From: Methanolobus profundi
GTDB taxonomy: Archaea > Halobacteriota > Methanosarcinia > Methanosarcinales > Methanosarcinaceae
Length of the DNA: 64,000 nt
NCBI RefSeq assembly: GCF_900114835.1
Contig: NZ_FOUJ01000005.1
Coordinates: forward strand, 124,001-188,000
Direction of reading: 5' to 3'
Shown: in pieces, positions 34,693-43,199 of the stretch
How positions within the stretch are numbered: position 1 is the stretch's first letter
Layout: each line of letters starts with the position of its first letter
Position numbers and translations under genes: made by a program
Notes under the pieces: model-generated
What the model was told of the DNA's origin: nothing
The model's database searches: none
The model's input: only the letters and a program-made list of their open reading frames with translations

Positions 34693-35301
34693 ATGTCAAT
34701 GAAAGGTAAGCTCATTACTCTGGAAGGTATAGACGGTTCTGGTAAGTCGACTATCACAGCCCGGCTGAACTCTAATCCGGAATTCTCCGACTTTGTTTTC
34801 ACAAGGGAACCAACCACCGGCTGGATCGGTGAGGCAGTTAACCGTGCGATACATTCCGATACAGATGAACTTGCAGAGCTGTTGCTTTTCACCGCAGACC
34901 ATGCGGAACATATCTCCAAATTGATACTTCCTGCGCTTGAGAGCGGGAAGAATGTTATCTCCGATCGCTATTCAGGAAGCCGTTTTGCATATCAGGCAGT
35001 TACTCTGAAGGACAGGTTCCCTGATCCTATGCAATGGATACAGGACATCCACAAGGGCTGGACAGTGGTTCCTGACCTGACCATACTTTTTGATATCGAT
35101 CCTAAGATCGCTGTGGAGAGGTGCGGTAATCGTGGAGATAAGACCAAGTTCGAGAAGATAGGCTTCCTTGAGGAAGTAAGGGAGAATTACCTGCGTCTTG
35201 CCAGACAAGATCCGGAAAGATTTGCGGTGATATATACTGACAAGAATATCGATGATATCGAGGCTGATGTTCTGGACATGATCACCTCTTTTTTGCGATA
35301 G
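34693..35301 (+). CDS. tmk: Thymidylate kinase
   Basis: A 202-residue dTMP kinase. P-loop EGIDGSGKST (12-20), the DR(Y/H) motif VISDRYSGSRFAYQ that grips dTMP, FTREPT, and the lid region RCGNRGDKTKFEK. It makes dTDP from dTMP, the last dedicated step before dTTP. Two in-frame ATGs (34693, 34699); the first is taken here though neither has a strong ribosome site. Confidence 0.95.
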   Translation: MSMKGKLITLEGIDGSGKSTITARLNSNPEFSDFVFTREPTTGWIGEAVNRAIHSDTDELAELLLFTADHAEHISKLILPALESGKNVISDRYSGSRFAYQAVTLKDRFPDPMQWIQDIHKGWTVVPDLTILFDIDPKIAVERCGNRGDKTKFEKIGFLEEVRENYLRLARQDPERFAVIYTDKNIDDIEADVLDMITSFLR

Positions 35302-35446
35302 ATGATTATCTGACCTTTGTACCTTGTTTGCATAAAATATATGTATTTTTACAGGCCATATCCGGTAAGTGGGTATGTTCTCTCTATTTTTATATAGCTG
35401 GCTGACATACATATTGAATATGTAGGATCTACCTTCACAACATTCT

Positions 35447-37327
35447 GTGAGAACAGCTTCCAGTCAGGCAACATTCGATTCGGTAGTCGTTCAGAATGCA
35501 CCGATCGGTATATGCATTTTTGACAGGAACGATAACCTGACACTATTGAACAGATCCATGGCAGCCATTCTGGGTGTGGCTGAAAAGGATATGGTAGGAA
35601 AGGATCCCTTCCGTGATATTCCTGCCTTCATGCGTGAGGATGATCAGGGTCTGGGACAATTATATGTTGATACTAAAAAATCTCTGAGATCATCTTTTAA
35701 GTCGCGTATGTCTGTGACCACACCGGCAGGTAAACATATTTTCATTTCTGTTCATATGGTACCTATTTTCAGTGAGGATGGGGACCATGAAGGGATAATT
35801 GCCTATGTCGAAGAAGTGAGCGAGCACTACTATAAAGAAAAGGTCCTGATCGATGAGATCTATAAGTTCAGGGATCTTGAATCAATTTACAGGAATATAC
35901 CCTTTATTGCTTTTAGGTGGTCAGGTCAGGAAGGGTGGCCTGTTCAATATGTTTCCGACAATATCTCCCAGCTTGGCTATAATAAAGATGATTTCTTATC
36001 GGGAGACTTGAGATATATAGACATAGTTCATCCCGATGATGTTGGAAAACTGGTGTCTGAGGTGGATGCTTTCGAAAGAACGGACCAGATATATTTTTCC
36101 GATGATTATCGTCTGGTAAGCAAGGAAGGAGATGTCATCTGGGTGAATGAGATATCCCTGCTCACAGAGGATGGAGAAGAAGCCCCTTTCCGTTATGATG
36201 GTATAATCTTTGATATCACTGACAGGAAAATGAAGGAAAAGGAGCTTGAACGAAGTAAGGCGCATATCGAGAGCATATTCAGGGCAACGCCTGTAGGTAT
36301 CGGTGTTGCTTCAAACAGGATATTCGTGGAGGTAAATGACAAGCTTTGTGAGATGCTTGGTTATTCCAGAGGAGAGCTCATCGGTCAGAGTTCCAGGATG
36401 ATATATCCCGATGACCGATCTTATGAATATGTAGGTGCGGAGAAATATTCTCTGATCAATGAGACGGGGATCGGGGTTGTAGAGACAAGAATGGTCTGTA
36501 AGGGCGGGGAGGTTATCGATGTTATTCTGAGTTCGACACCGATAGATTCCGAATCCCTGTCAGAGGGTGTCACTTTTGCGGTACTTGATATTACTCATTT
36601 GAAAGATACAGAACGGGAATTGCAAAAACGTACTGAGGAACTCGAGCAGTTGAACAGTCTCAAGGACCTTTTCTCCGATATAATAAGACACGACCTGCTC
36701 AACCCTGCAAGTGCTATTGATGCCTATGCACAGCTTCTTGAGGAGATGGAAACAGATGAGAGGAAGCTCTACTTCCTGAACAAGATCACCGGGAGCAATG
36801 CTGACCTTATGAGCCTTCTTGAAAGTGCTTCCAGATATGAGAAGCTTAATTCTATTGAGGAGGTCGATTTTGAGAAAATGGACCTTGCTTCACTTTTTAA
36901 GATTGCGATCACTGGTCTTTCTAGGGAGATGGAATGTAAGGGAGTTACGGTGGATCTCTCTTCTGAGGGCCCATGTTACTCATACGTGAATCCTTTTGTA
37001 ACTGAGGTATTTGTCAATCTCTTATCCAATGCTATAAAGTACGGGCCAGAGAATGGTGTTATTAGTGCTGATATCATTGATGAAGGGACTGTCTGGAAGG
37101 TTGCGGTCACTGACCAGGGAAGTGGGATCGATGATACGGATAAGCCATTTTTGTTCGAGCGGTTCAGACGTGCTGATAAGAAAGGTATCAAGGGCACAGG
37201 TCTGGGACTTGCTATTGTAAAACGAATAATGGAGCTACATAGTGGTGACTACGGGGTAGCTGACGATCCTGAAGGAAAAGGTAGTGTTTTCTGGGTGACC
37301 TTCAATAAGGTCGATGTAAAAGAGTAG
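35447..37327 (+). CDS. PAS-domain sensor histidine kinase
   Basis: A 626-residue soluble kinase: three PAS-type sensor domains (about 10-115, 140-260 and 270-395), a coiled linker (ELQKRTEELEQLNSLKD) and a kinase core with H415 in IRHDLLNPASA, N-box NLLSNAIKYGP, G1 DQGSGID and G2 GTGLGLAIVKRIME. The start is GTG 35447, because TAG lies 8 codons upstream and no ATG intervenes. A TATA-like TTTATATA at about 35390 suits a short leader. The core is a paralogue of the kinase at 0.8 kb. No membrane segment and no response regulator next door. Confidence 0.9.
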   Translation: MRTASSQATFDSVVVQNAPIGICIFDRNDNLTLLNRSMAAILGVAEKDMVGKDPFRDIPAFMREDDQGLGQLYVDTKKSLRSSFKSRMSVTTPAGKHIFISVHMVPIFSEDGDHEGIIAYVEEVSEHYYKEKVLIDEIYKFRDLESIYRNIPFIAFRWSGQEGWPVQYVSDNISQLGYNKDDFLSGDLRYIDIVHPDDVGKLVSEVDAFERTDQIYFSDDYRLVSKEGDVIWVNEISLLTEDGEEAPFRYDGIIFDITDRKMKEKELERSKAHIESIFRATPVGIGVASNRIFVEVNDKLCEMLGYSRGELIGQSSRMIYPDDRSYEYVGAEKYSLINETGIGVVETRMVCKGGEVIDVILSSTPIDSESLSEGVTFAVLDITHLKDTERELQKRTEELEQLNSLKDLFSDIIRHDLLNPASAIDAYAQLLEEMETDERKLYFLNKITGSNADLMSLLESASRYEKLNSIEEVDFEKMDLASLFKIAITGLSREMECKGVTVDLSSEGPCYSYVNPFVTEVFVNLLSNAIKYGPENGVISADIIDEGTVWKVAVTDQGSGIDDTDKPFLFERFRRADKKGIKGTGLGLAIVKRIMELHSGDYGVADDPEGKGSVFWVTFNKVDVKE

Positions 37328-37345
37328 TGAGGTAACCGTTGCCGG

Positions 37346-37582
37346 TTACTCAAGTTTGTTCTCATCTGCGAATTTGATGAGAGCTTCTCCAAGTGTACGG
37401 GTGTACTTTGGATTAAGGTTGAAGCGTGCCTTTTTCTGTCCGCCTCTCTCTTTTGCGATCTCGATGTATTCGTTCTCGTATCTTTCACTTGATGCGAGTG
37501 TGATGGTCAGGAACCAGCCTGCTCCCATCTTTATTTCTCCGTAGTTCTCGCCAATTTCTACATTATCTTCATTGTCTGCCAT
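37346..37582 (-). CDS. Small conserved-looking acidic protein
   Basis: 78 residues, acidic at the start and basic in the middle (KERGGQKKARFNLNPKYTRT) with a closing helix GEALIKFADENKLE. The frame is well formed and stands alone between two genes, and codon use is ordinary, so I take it as real. No family recognised. The Lys/Arg patch could bind nucleic acid. Confidence 0.65.
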   Translation of the reverse strand: MADNEDNVEIGENYGEIKMGAGWFLTITLASSERYENEYIEIAKERGGQKKARFNLNPKYTRTLGEALIKFADENKLE

Positions 37583-37638
37583 GATTACACCAAATAAATG
37601 TCAAATATATTATTAGTTCATATAAGATAAAAACTGGA

Positions 37639-38349
37639 TCATTGCTGAACCATTTGGAGTGGGATCGAGCCGTTATGCAATGCTGTTGCGACAAGTGCTC
37701 CCTTTATCCCTATATCTTTTAATACCTCAATGTCTTCCACGTTACTGACTCCGCCACCGAGGAGCACATTATGCTTCGAGATAGAAACGATCTTACTTAA
37801 GAATTGTGAATCCACGCCGCTTGATGTGCCTACTCTGTCAAGGTCAAGTATGATTATGTCGTTGAGGTCACACTCGTTGAGCAGTTCTACTATCCTGAAT
37901 GGGTCATCGGGCATTTCGGGGTCGTTACTGAGGATCTTTCCGTTCTTTTTGTCAATACTGACGTTGACCCTGCCCGGGTATAGTGCACTTGCCTTCCTGA
38001 TTATATCAAGGGATGCTGTTTCAGTTCCGAGTACTACGGACTGTACGATCTCCATGACGTCCTCTGTCTCGGAGATGGATGTGATCCCTGGGTCGAGCAT
38101 GACCGTTGTCTTCTCAGAGACTGCCTGTATAACATCGAAGTTCTTTTCCCTTTTACCGATACCCTGGAGAAGGTTGAGGTCTGCGATGTATACTTCTGCT
38201 GGTTTTACGGCTTCTGTTATCTTTACGGCATCGGAGCTATTGCATATATGACTTGAGAAGTGTATAGGCTTGTATTCACTGCGAGTACCGCCTTGCGCAT
38301 GGACTACTGTCCGGTTGAATATATCAAGTACGAAGATGATACGAAACAT
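37639..38349 (-). CDS. HisA-related TIM-barrel protein
   Basis: A TIM-barrel protein of the archaeal group related to HisA/HisF (uncharacterised HisA relatives). Start ATG 38349 gives 236 residues beginning MFRIIFVLDIFNRTVVHAQG, matching the family; upstream ATG 38364 adds 5 residues. Conserved half-barrel phosphate sites are seen in VSIDKKNGKIL, IILDLDRVGTSSGVD and LLGGGVSNVEDIEVL. It is probably not the true HisA. The promoter layout suggests a leaderless mRNA. It is divergent, 46 bases apart, from mfnB, so a link to methanofuran or other furan metabolism is possible. Confidence 0.82.
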   Translation of the reverse strand: MFRIIFVLDIFNRTVVHAQGGTRSEYKPIHFSSHICNSSDAVKITEAVKPAEVYIADLNLLQGIGKREKNFDVIQAVSEKTTVMLDPGITSISETEDVMEIVQSVVLGTETASLDIIRKASALYPGRVNVSIDKKNGKILSNDPEMPDDPFRIVELLNECDLNDIIILDLDRVGTSSGVDSQFLSKIVSISKHNVLLGGGVSNVEDIEVLKDIGIKGALVATALHNGSIPLQMVQQ

Positions 38350-38388
38350 ATATAATTGATACATCTGTCATGCTATAAAAAAAGAGGT
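38349..38388. promoter_or_regulatory. Overlapping divergent promoters between the HisA-like gene and mfnB
   Basis: On the plus strand TATATAATT (38349-38357) precedes mfnB, with AGAGGT at 38383-38388 as ribosome site. On the minus strand TTTTTTATAG (about 38374-38383) places the start near 38350, at the ATG of the HisA-like gene. Each promoter lies inside the other gene's leader, so the two transcripts would compete. Confidence 0.5.
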
Positions 38389-38395
38389 TAAAAAG

Positions 38396-39094
38396 ATGAA
38401 ATTACTCATTAGTCCTATCAACCCAGAAGAGGCAATTGCAGCATATGAAGGTGGTGCTGATATTGTTGATGTGAAGAATCCTAAAGAAGGTTCACTTGGT
38501 GCAAACTTCCCGTGGATCATTAGCTCTGTGAAGGAATCCATTAATGCTGGAAAACCAATAAGCGCGACTATAGGTGATTTCAATTTCAAGCCGGGCACTG
38601 CATCACTTGCGGCACTTGGCGCAGCAGTTGCAGGTGCAGATTACATTAAGGTCGGTCTCTATGATGTCCAGACCGAAGAACAGGCTCTTGAGATGCTCAC
38701 CAACATCACAAAGTCAGTAAAGAACTACGATCCTACAAAGAAGGTTGTAGCATCAGGTTATTCCGATTACGAGCGCATCAACTCCATAAACCCACAGCTT
38801 CTTCCTGCCATCGGCGCAAAGGCTGGCGTGGATGTAGTTATGGTTGACACAGGTATCAAGGACGGCCGCTCAACATTCGAGTTCATGGATGAGGAAGAGC
38901 TCACAAAGTTCACATCAGCTATCCGTGCTGTAGGTCTTCAGTCCGCACTTGCCGGAACCCTCAAGTTCGAGGACCTTCCAGTGCTCAAGCGCATCCAGCC
39001 AGATATCATCGGCGTGCGCGGCATGGTCTGCGGCGGCGACAGGACATCCTGCATCAAGGCAGAACTTGTCGACAAGCTGAAGAACGAGATGTGA
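38396..39094 (+). CDS. mfnB: (5-formylfuran-3-yl)methyl phosphate synthase MfnB
   Basis: A 232-residue TIM-barrel enzyme. It condenses two glyceraldehyde-3-phosphates to the furan phosphate that starts methanofuran synthesis. Recognised from VDVKNPKEGSLGANFPWII with the catalytic lysine of DVKNPKEG (about residue 27), TIGDFNFKPGTASLAALGAA, and VDTGIKDGRSTF with the second lysine near 155, ending in RGMVCGGDRTSCIKAELV. AGAGGT precedes ATG. The last 135 bases and about 100 bases of downstream DNA are repeated 1.1 kb away. Confidence 0.95.
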   Translation: MKLLISPINPEEAIAAYEGGADIVDVKNPKEGSLGANFPWIISSVKESINAGKPISATIGDFNFKPGTASLAALGAAVAGADYIKVGLYDVQTEEQALEMLTNITKSVKNYDPTKKVVASGYSDYERINSINPQLLPAIGAKAGVDVVMVDTGIKDGRSTFEFMDEEELTKFTSAIRAVGLQSALAGTLKFEDLPVLKRIQPDIIGVRGMVCGGDRTSCIKAELVDKLKNEM

Positions 39095-39192
39095 ATTCAT
39101 TTCACTTCTCATATTTTACTCTATTTTTTATCTCTGGTTTTGACAGTCTTTTTTGCACCAGCTTTGCTTTTGTTGTGGTATGGGCTTCTGGG
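38960..39192 (+). repeat. Repeat copy A: mfnB 3' end plus downstream DNA
   Basis: The last 45 codons of mfnB and about 98 bases after its stop are repeated at 40084-40317 in the same direction, about 92 percent identical over the coding part (about 11 differences in 135). The non-coding tail, including TTTTGACAGTC and GCTTTGCTTTTGTTGTGGT, is conserved equally well. Confidence 0.85.
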
Positions 39193-39344
39193 TTGCAATT
39201 ACAGGAATGTAATTTATGCCGAAGCAGAACAGGGATATTTTACAAATGCTCGAGTAGATCCTTTCGATCAGTAATGTAATAGAAAATTATCTTACTTTAT
39301 TAAGGAGTTTATGAATATCTGAATTTTTCTCTTAACATTCATCT

Positions 39345-39827
39345 TCAATTAAGTCCACTGATGAAGATCATGAACCATATGCACGATAAAATGATGACAG
39401 GTATAAGATACATTTTCTTTCTTTTTGCTCCAAAGTACCCTCCCATTCCGCCAATGATCGCCAGGGTTCCAAAATAAAGAATAGCGATTCCGATCCGCGA
39501 TGTATCTTGATCATGTGTTCCTGTCAAAACCAAGATGCCAGATAATAAAAACCCTAATACTGGAACTACTCCAACTATGATGGATCCGATCTTATCCCTT
39601 GAAAACCAGCCATAGATAATGGGCACCACAGTATATGCAAAAAAGACAATTTCGGAAACAAAAACCAAGAGAAATAGTATTACTGATAACCCTAGCGAAT
39701 AAAACAATTGTTCAGATGTTATAGATGACATTATAATTCGAAGAAATTTCCGTTCAACCATTTTGTTTCCCATCTTTTCATATATTGTTTTCAACAGAAC
39801 GATGCTAATTATTTTTTCGAATTGCAA
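39345..39827 (-). CDS. Small membrane protein
   Basis: Up to 160 residues with four hydrophobic helices (LFYSLGLSVILFLLVFV onward, VGVVPVLGFLLSGILVL, IGIAILYFGTLAIIGGMGG, MYLIPVIILSCIWFMIFI). The start is uncertain: TTG 39827 has no ribosome site; ATG 39761 is preceded by GGGAA. AT-rich, different in base use from mfnB. It lies between the two copies of the mfnB 3'-end repeat. No family recognised. Confidence 0.65.
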   Translation of the reverse strand: MQFEKIISIVLLKTIYEKMGNKMVERKFLRIIMSSITSEQLFYSLGLSVILFLLVFVSEIVFFAYTVVPIIYGWFSRDKIGSIIVGVVPVLGFLLSGILVLTGTHDQDTSRIGIAILYFGTLAIIGGMGGYFGAKRKKMYLIPVIILSCIWFMIFISGLN

Positions 39828-40083
39828 TGTACAACATTTAAAACCAAATTTATAATTAACCCTCTTCTTAATAAAGTTGTGCTATATAGTTAAATATTTT
39901 ATATTCGTCTCACTTCCATCATTGAGGGTTATAGTTGGGGATATATCCTGTTTTTAGTAAACTACTGATTTTCTTCGATTCAGTACATTTCAGTAATTTT
40001 CTGATAATTTGATTTGTTTCAATCCCTCGGCAATCTCTTCTATGTATGCTGGAACTGATCAGTGAGAAATTTGAATATCACAT
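39828..40083. other. AT-rich spacer before repeat copy B
   Basis: No gene seen. It probably holds the minus-strand promoter of the small membrane gene (AATTATAAAT near 39848-39857 on that strand). The junction with the mfnB-like copy at 40084 is abrupt. Confidence 0.45.
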
Positions 40084-40218
40084 CTCAAGGTCAAGGATTT
40101 CCCAGTGCTCAAGTGCATTCAGCCAGATATCATCGGTGTGCGCGGCATGGTCTACGGCGGCGACAGGACATCCTGTATCAAGGCAGAACTTGTCGACAAG
40201 CTTAAGAACGAGATGTGA
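40084..40218 (+). pseudogene. Displaced 3' fragment of mfnB (copy B)
   Basis: 135 bases matching the last 45 codons of mfnB with the same length and stop, but no start and no upstream homology. It has changed codons at conserved residues (for example Arg to Cys and Cys to Tyr), so it is not under the same constraint. The homology runs on to about 40317 in non-coding DNA. It cannot make a barrel. Confidence 0.85.
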
Positions 40219-40317
40219 ATTTCTTTCACTTCTCATATTTTACTCTATTTTCGATCTCTGTTTTTGACAGTCTCTTTTTGGTCTAGCTTTGCTTTTGTTG
40301 TGGTATGGGCGGCTAGG
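40219..40317 (+). repeat. Repeat copy B: downstream part
   Basis: Non-coding DNA repeating 39095-39192, with the same order of landmarks (TTTCACTTCTCATATTTTAC, GACAGTCT, GCTTTGCTTTTGTTGTGGT). Homology stops at GGGC, after which the two copies differ. Confidence 0.8.
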
Positions 40318-40338
40318 AGTTTTCCTTTGATTGAGAGC

Positions 40339-40614
40339 TTAGGCAAATTCAATAAAAAGCATCATTATAATAAACAGTGCAATTGCCATCCCAAGTACAA
40401 GATACAGTCGAAGATTGGCGTTTTTATAATCCGACTCCAAAGATTCTATGAAAGACTCTTGATCATCATCTACATTATGTGATCTCTTGGTATCAATAAT
40501 CATATATTTCAATGTCACCGATTCGCTACCAAGAATACCCATAATTGTACCTATAACAATACCGCCAAAAAAAAGGAGTCCTGTACCTGCATCAATTACA
40601 ATTTCCATAATCAC
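40339..40614 (-). CDS. Small two-helix membrane protein
   Basis: 91 residues (from GTG 40614; ATG 40608 is equally possible). It has an N-terminal helix (GLLFFGGIVIGTIMGILG), a charged middle (KRSHNVDDDQESFIESLESD) and a C-terminal helix (LYLVLGMAIALFIIMMLFI). It lies just beyond repeat copy B and points toward it, as the other membrane gene points toward copy A. No family recognised. Confidence 0.6.
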   Translation of the reverse strand: MIMEIVIDAGTGLLFFGGIVIGTIMGILGSESVTLKYMIIDTKRSHNVDDDQESFIESLESDYKNANLRLYLVLGMAIALFIIMMLFIEFA

Positions 40615-40661
40615 AACTATGAAACGTTACAATGTTAAGTCTTCCTTTTATCGGCGTTAAA

Positions 40662-40700
40662 GTCAAAACCAAATAATGATGTTTATGTTCTGGTTTTGAC
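40662..40700. repeat. 10-bp inverted repeat TGGTTTTGAC
   Basis: GTCAAAACCA (40662-40671) and TGGTTTTGAC (40691-40700) are exact reverse complements around 19 bases. The same 10-mer recurs at 39135-39144 (plus) just after mfnB and at 39523-39532 (minus) inside the membrane gene. That is four copies within 1.6 kb. Confidence 0.55.
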
Positions 40701-40888
40701 CCCTTCTACACCTTTTCTTTTATAATCATAGCAATTAGGAGCACAGCACAGACAATAGCAGTGGGATAATATTCAACATATACCGAAAGTACTCAAACCC
40801 CAGAAACGTTAAATCTAACCTCTGCTGAATATATTATTAATGACGACCATCGATACCGTATTCAAGAACAGTTCTCTGGTGATGCAGC

Positions 40889-43129
40889 TTGACAGATGAG
40901 ATCACAGTCAGCGTTGGTCAGGCGTATCCCCGTGATGCAGGCAGGGGAATTGCCAGGCTCGATAAGACCCTCATGCAGCAGATAGGCGCTATTAGTGGCG
41001 ATATCCTTGAGATAAAGGGTAAGGAGAAATGCTACGCCATAGTCTGGCCGGGGTATGTGGAGGACTCGGGCAAGGAACTTGTAAGGATCGATGGTAACCT
41101 CAGGAACAACGCCAAAGTGGGTATCGATGAGAAAGTGACCATGAAAAAGGTCCATGTGGAAGAGGCTGAATCACTGAGCCTTGCTCCCACAAGGGAGACA
41201 CATCTTGTAGGCGGAGCACGTTTCATCCTGAGAATTCTGGAGGGTCGTCCGGTTGTCAAGGGACAGAACATCCGTGTGGAGACCGTTAACAATCCTATTT
41301 CCTTTGTCGTACTTTCCAGCAAACCTTCAGGTCCTGTGGTCGTAACAAGGAACACGAGGATACAGCTCAGGGAGAAGGCAGCCATTGCCGAGACCACAGC
41401 CGGACAGGTCACCTATGAGGACATAGGAGGTCTTCAGAGGGAACTGGGACTGGTGCGTGAGATGATCGAACTTCCACTCAAACATCCCGAACTCTTCAAT
41501 AAACTCGGTATCGACCCTCCCAAGGGTGTGCTCTTGTTCGGTCCGCCAGGAACAGGTAAGACACTTATCGCAAGAGCCGTTGCAAGTGAGACCGATGCAA
41601 ATTTCGTTTCGGTTAGCGGACCGGAGATAGTTTCCAAATACTATGGTGAGAGCGAACAGAAGCTCCGTGAGATCTTCGAGGAAGCTCAGCGTAACGCTCC
41701 AACCATCATCTTCGTTGATGAGATAGATTCCATAGCTCCAAAACGTGACGAGGTCGTAGGGGAAATGGAGCGCAGGGTCGTTGCCCAGTTGCTCTCTCTC
41801 ATGGACGGTCTGGCATCAAGGGGCAAGGTCATAGTCATAGCCGCCACCAACCGCCCGAACTCTATCGATGAGGCTCTCCGACGTGGTGGCAGGTTCGACA
41901 GGGAGATCGAGGTTGGTATCCCTGACTCAGATGGCAGATTGCAGGTCCTTTACGTACACACAAGGGGCATGCCTCTTGAAGAAGGACTTGAGCTCAAGGA
42001 AATAGCAGCAGTTACTCACGGTTTTGTAGGTGCTGACCTGTCTTCCCTGTGTAAAGAAGCTGCAATGCATGCCCTGCGGCGTATGCTGCCTGAACTCAAG
42101 ATCGATGATGTAGAGGATGAGATCCCGGCAGAGTTCATGGAAAAGCTTGAGGTCACCAGAAAGGACTTCGATGAGGCATTGAAGAACATCGAACCATCAG
42201 CCATGAGGGAGGTCTTCGTGGAAGTTCCCTATGTGGGCTGGGAGGATATCGGTGGTCTTGAAGCCGCCAAGCAGGAGCTTGTGGAGGCTGTTGAATGGCC
42301 TCTGAAATATCCGGGTCTTTTCGATGCTGTCAAGACAAAGCCACCAAGAGGTATCATGCTCTTTGGTCCGCCGGGGACCGGTAAGACCATGCTCGCAAAG
42401 GCCGTTGCTACGGAAAGCGAGGCTAATTTCATAAGTATCAAAGGTCCTGAACTTCTCAGTCGCTACGTCGGTGAATCCGAACGTGCCGTCCGTGAGACAT
42501 TCAGAAAAGCAAAGCAAGCCGCTCCAACCATCGTATTCTTCGATGAGATCGATTCCATGGCATCAGAACGTGGTTCCAGTGTGGATGCACACACCACCGA
42601 GCGTGTGGTGAGCCAGATCCTCACTGAGATCGATGGTGTCGAGGAACTCAAGGATGTAGTGATAATCGCTGCCACCAATCGTCCTGATATAGTAGACCCT
42701 GCCCTGCTGCGTCCGGGAAGGTTCGACCGTCTCATCTATGTCCGTCCACCTGACAGGGAGAGCCGTGAGAAGATATTTGGGATCCATCTTGAGGACAAAC
42801 CACTTGCTGACGATGTGAGCATCAAAGAACTTGCCGACATCACCGAAGGCTATGTGGGTGCTGACATCGAGTCGATCTGTCGTGAAGCCTCAATGCTTGC
42901 ACTGCGTGAAGTGATAACTCCTGGCATGGATCCGGAAGAAGCTATGGAGAAAGCTGCTGGTATCAAGGTCACAGCCGAACACTTCCTTAAAGCCAAAAAG
43001 CGTGTAAGGCCGACCACTTCCAGAAGTGCTATGAGTTTCTACGAGCAATCTGCTGAATCCTTTGCAAGGTATGCAGCCAACGAGGAAGAGAAGGAAGTTG
43101 ATGAGGATGATGAAAGGGCGTATCAGTGA
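40889..43129 (+). CDS. cdc48: Cdc48/VAT-type AAA+ ATPase
   Basis: A 746-residue double-ring unfoldase. The N-domain (about 1-175, double-psi barrel start [19 protein letters not shown]) is followed by two AAA modules, each with Walker A GPPGTGKT (about 217 and 492), Walker B ([10 protein letters not shown] and [10 protein letters not shown]) and arginine-finger blocks ([17 protein letters not shown]). The C-terminal AYQ fits the hydrophobic-Tyr-X motif with which such rings dock on the 20S proteasome. Start TTG 40889 is used, since GGTGATG lies 5 bases upstream and no ATG fits. It feeds unfolded proteins to the proteasome. Confidence 0.96.
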   Translation: MTDEITVSVGQAYPRDAGRGIARLDKTLMQQIGAISGDILEIKGKEKCYAIVWPGYVEDSGKELVRIDGNLRNNAKVGIDEKVTMKKVHVEEAESLSLAPTRETHLVGGARFILRILEGRPVVKGQNIRVETVNNPISFVVLSSKPSGPVVVTRNTRIQLREKAAIAETTAGQVTYEDIGGLQRELGLVREMIELPLKHPELFNKLGIDPPKGVLLFGPPGTGKTLIARAVASETDANFVSVSGPEIVSKYYGESEQKLREIFEEAQRNAPTIIFVDEIDSIAPKRDEVVGEMERRVVAQLLSLMDGLASRGKVIVIAATNRPNSIDEALRRGGRFDREIEVGIPDSDGRLQVLYVHTRGMPLEEGLELKEIAAVTHGFVGADLSSLCKEAAMHALRRMLPELKIDDVEDEIPAEFMEKLEVTRKDFDEALKNIEPSAMREVFVEVPYVGWEDIGGLEAAKQELVEAVEWPLKYPGLFDAVKTKPPRGIMLFGPPGTGKTMLAKAVATESEANFISIKGPELLSRYVGESERAVRETFRKAKQAAPTIVFFDEIDSMASERGSSVDAHTTERVVSQILTEIDGVEELKDVVIIAATNRPDIVDPALLRPGRFDRLIYVRPPDRESREKIFGIHLEDKPLADDVSIKELADITEGYVGADIESICREASMLALREVITPGMDPEEAMEKAAGIKVTAEHFLKAKKRVRPTTSRSAMSFYEQSAESFARYAANEEEKEVDEDDERAYQ

Positions 43130-43169
43130 TATCTCAAGTAACCATTCATCTCATTTTAATCTAAAATAA

Positions 43170-43199
43170 AAAGGAAAAAGGGACGATCAAAGTCCCTTT
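43170..43199 (-). terminator. Terminator of the chemoreceptor gene
   Basis: AAAGGGAC (43177-43184), loop of 7 and GTCCCTTT (43192-43199). On the minus strand the stem is followed by TTCCTTTTTATTTT. The stem spans the stop codon of the minus-strand chemoreceptor gene. Confidence 0.7.

Noticed and set aside
40084-40218. Copy B of mfnB as a functional small gene
   Set aside because: It lacks a start codon and both catalytic lysines, and has changes at conserved positions.
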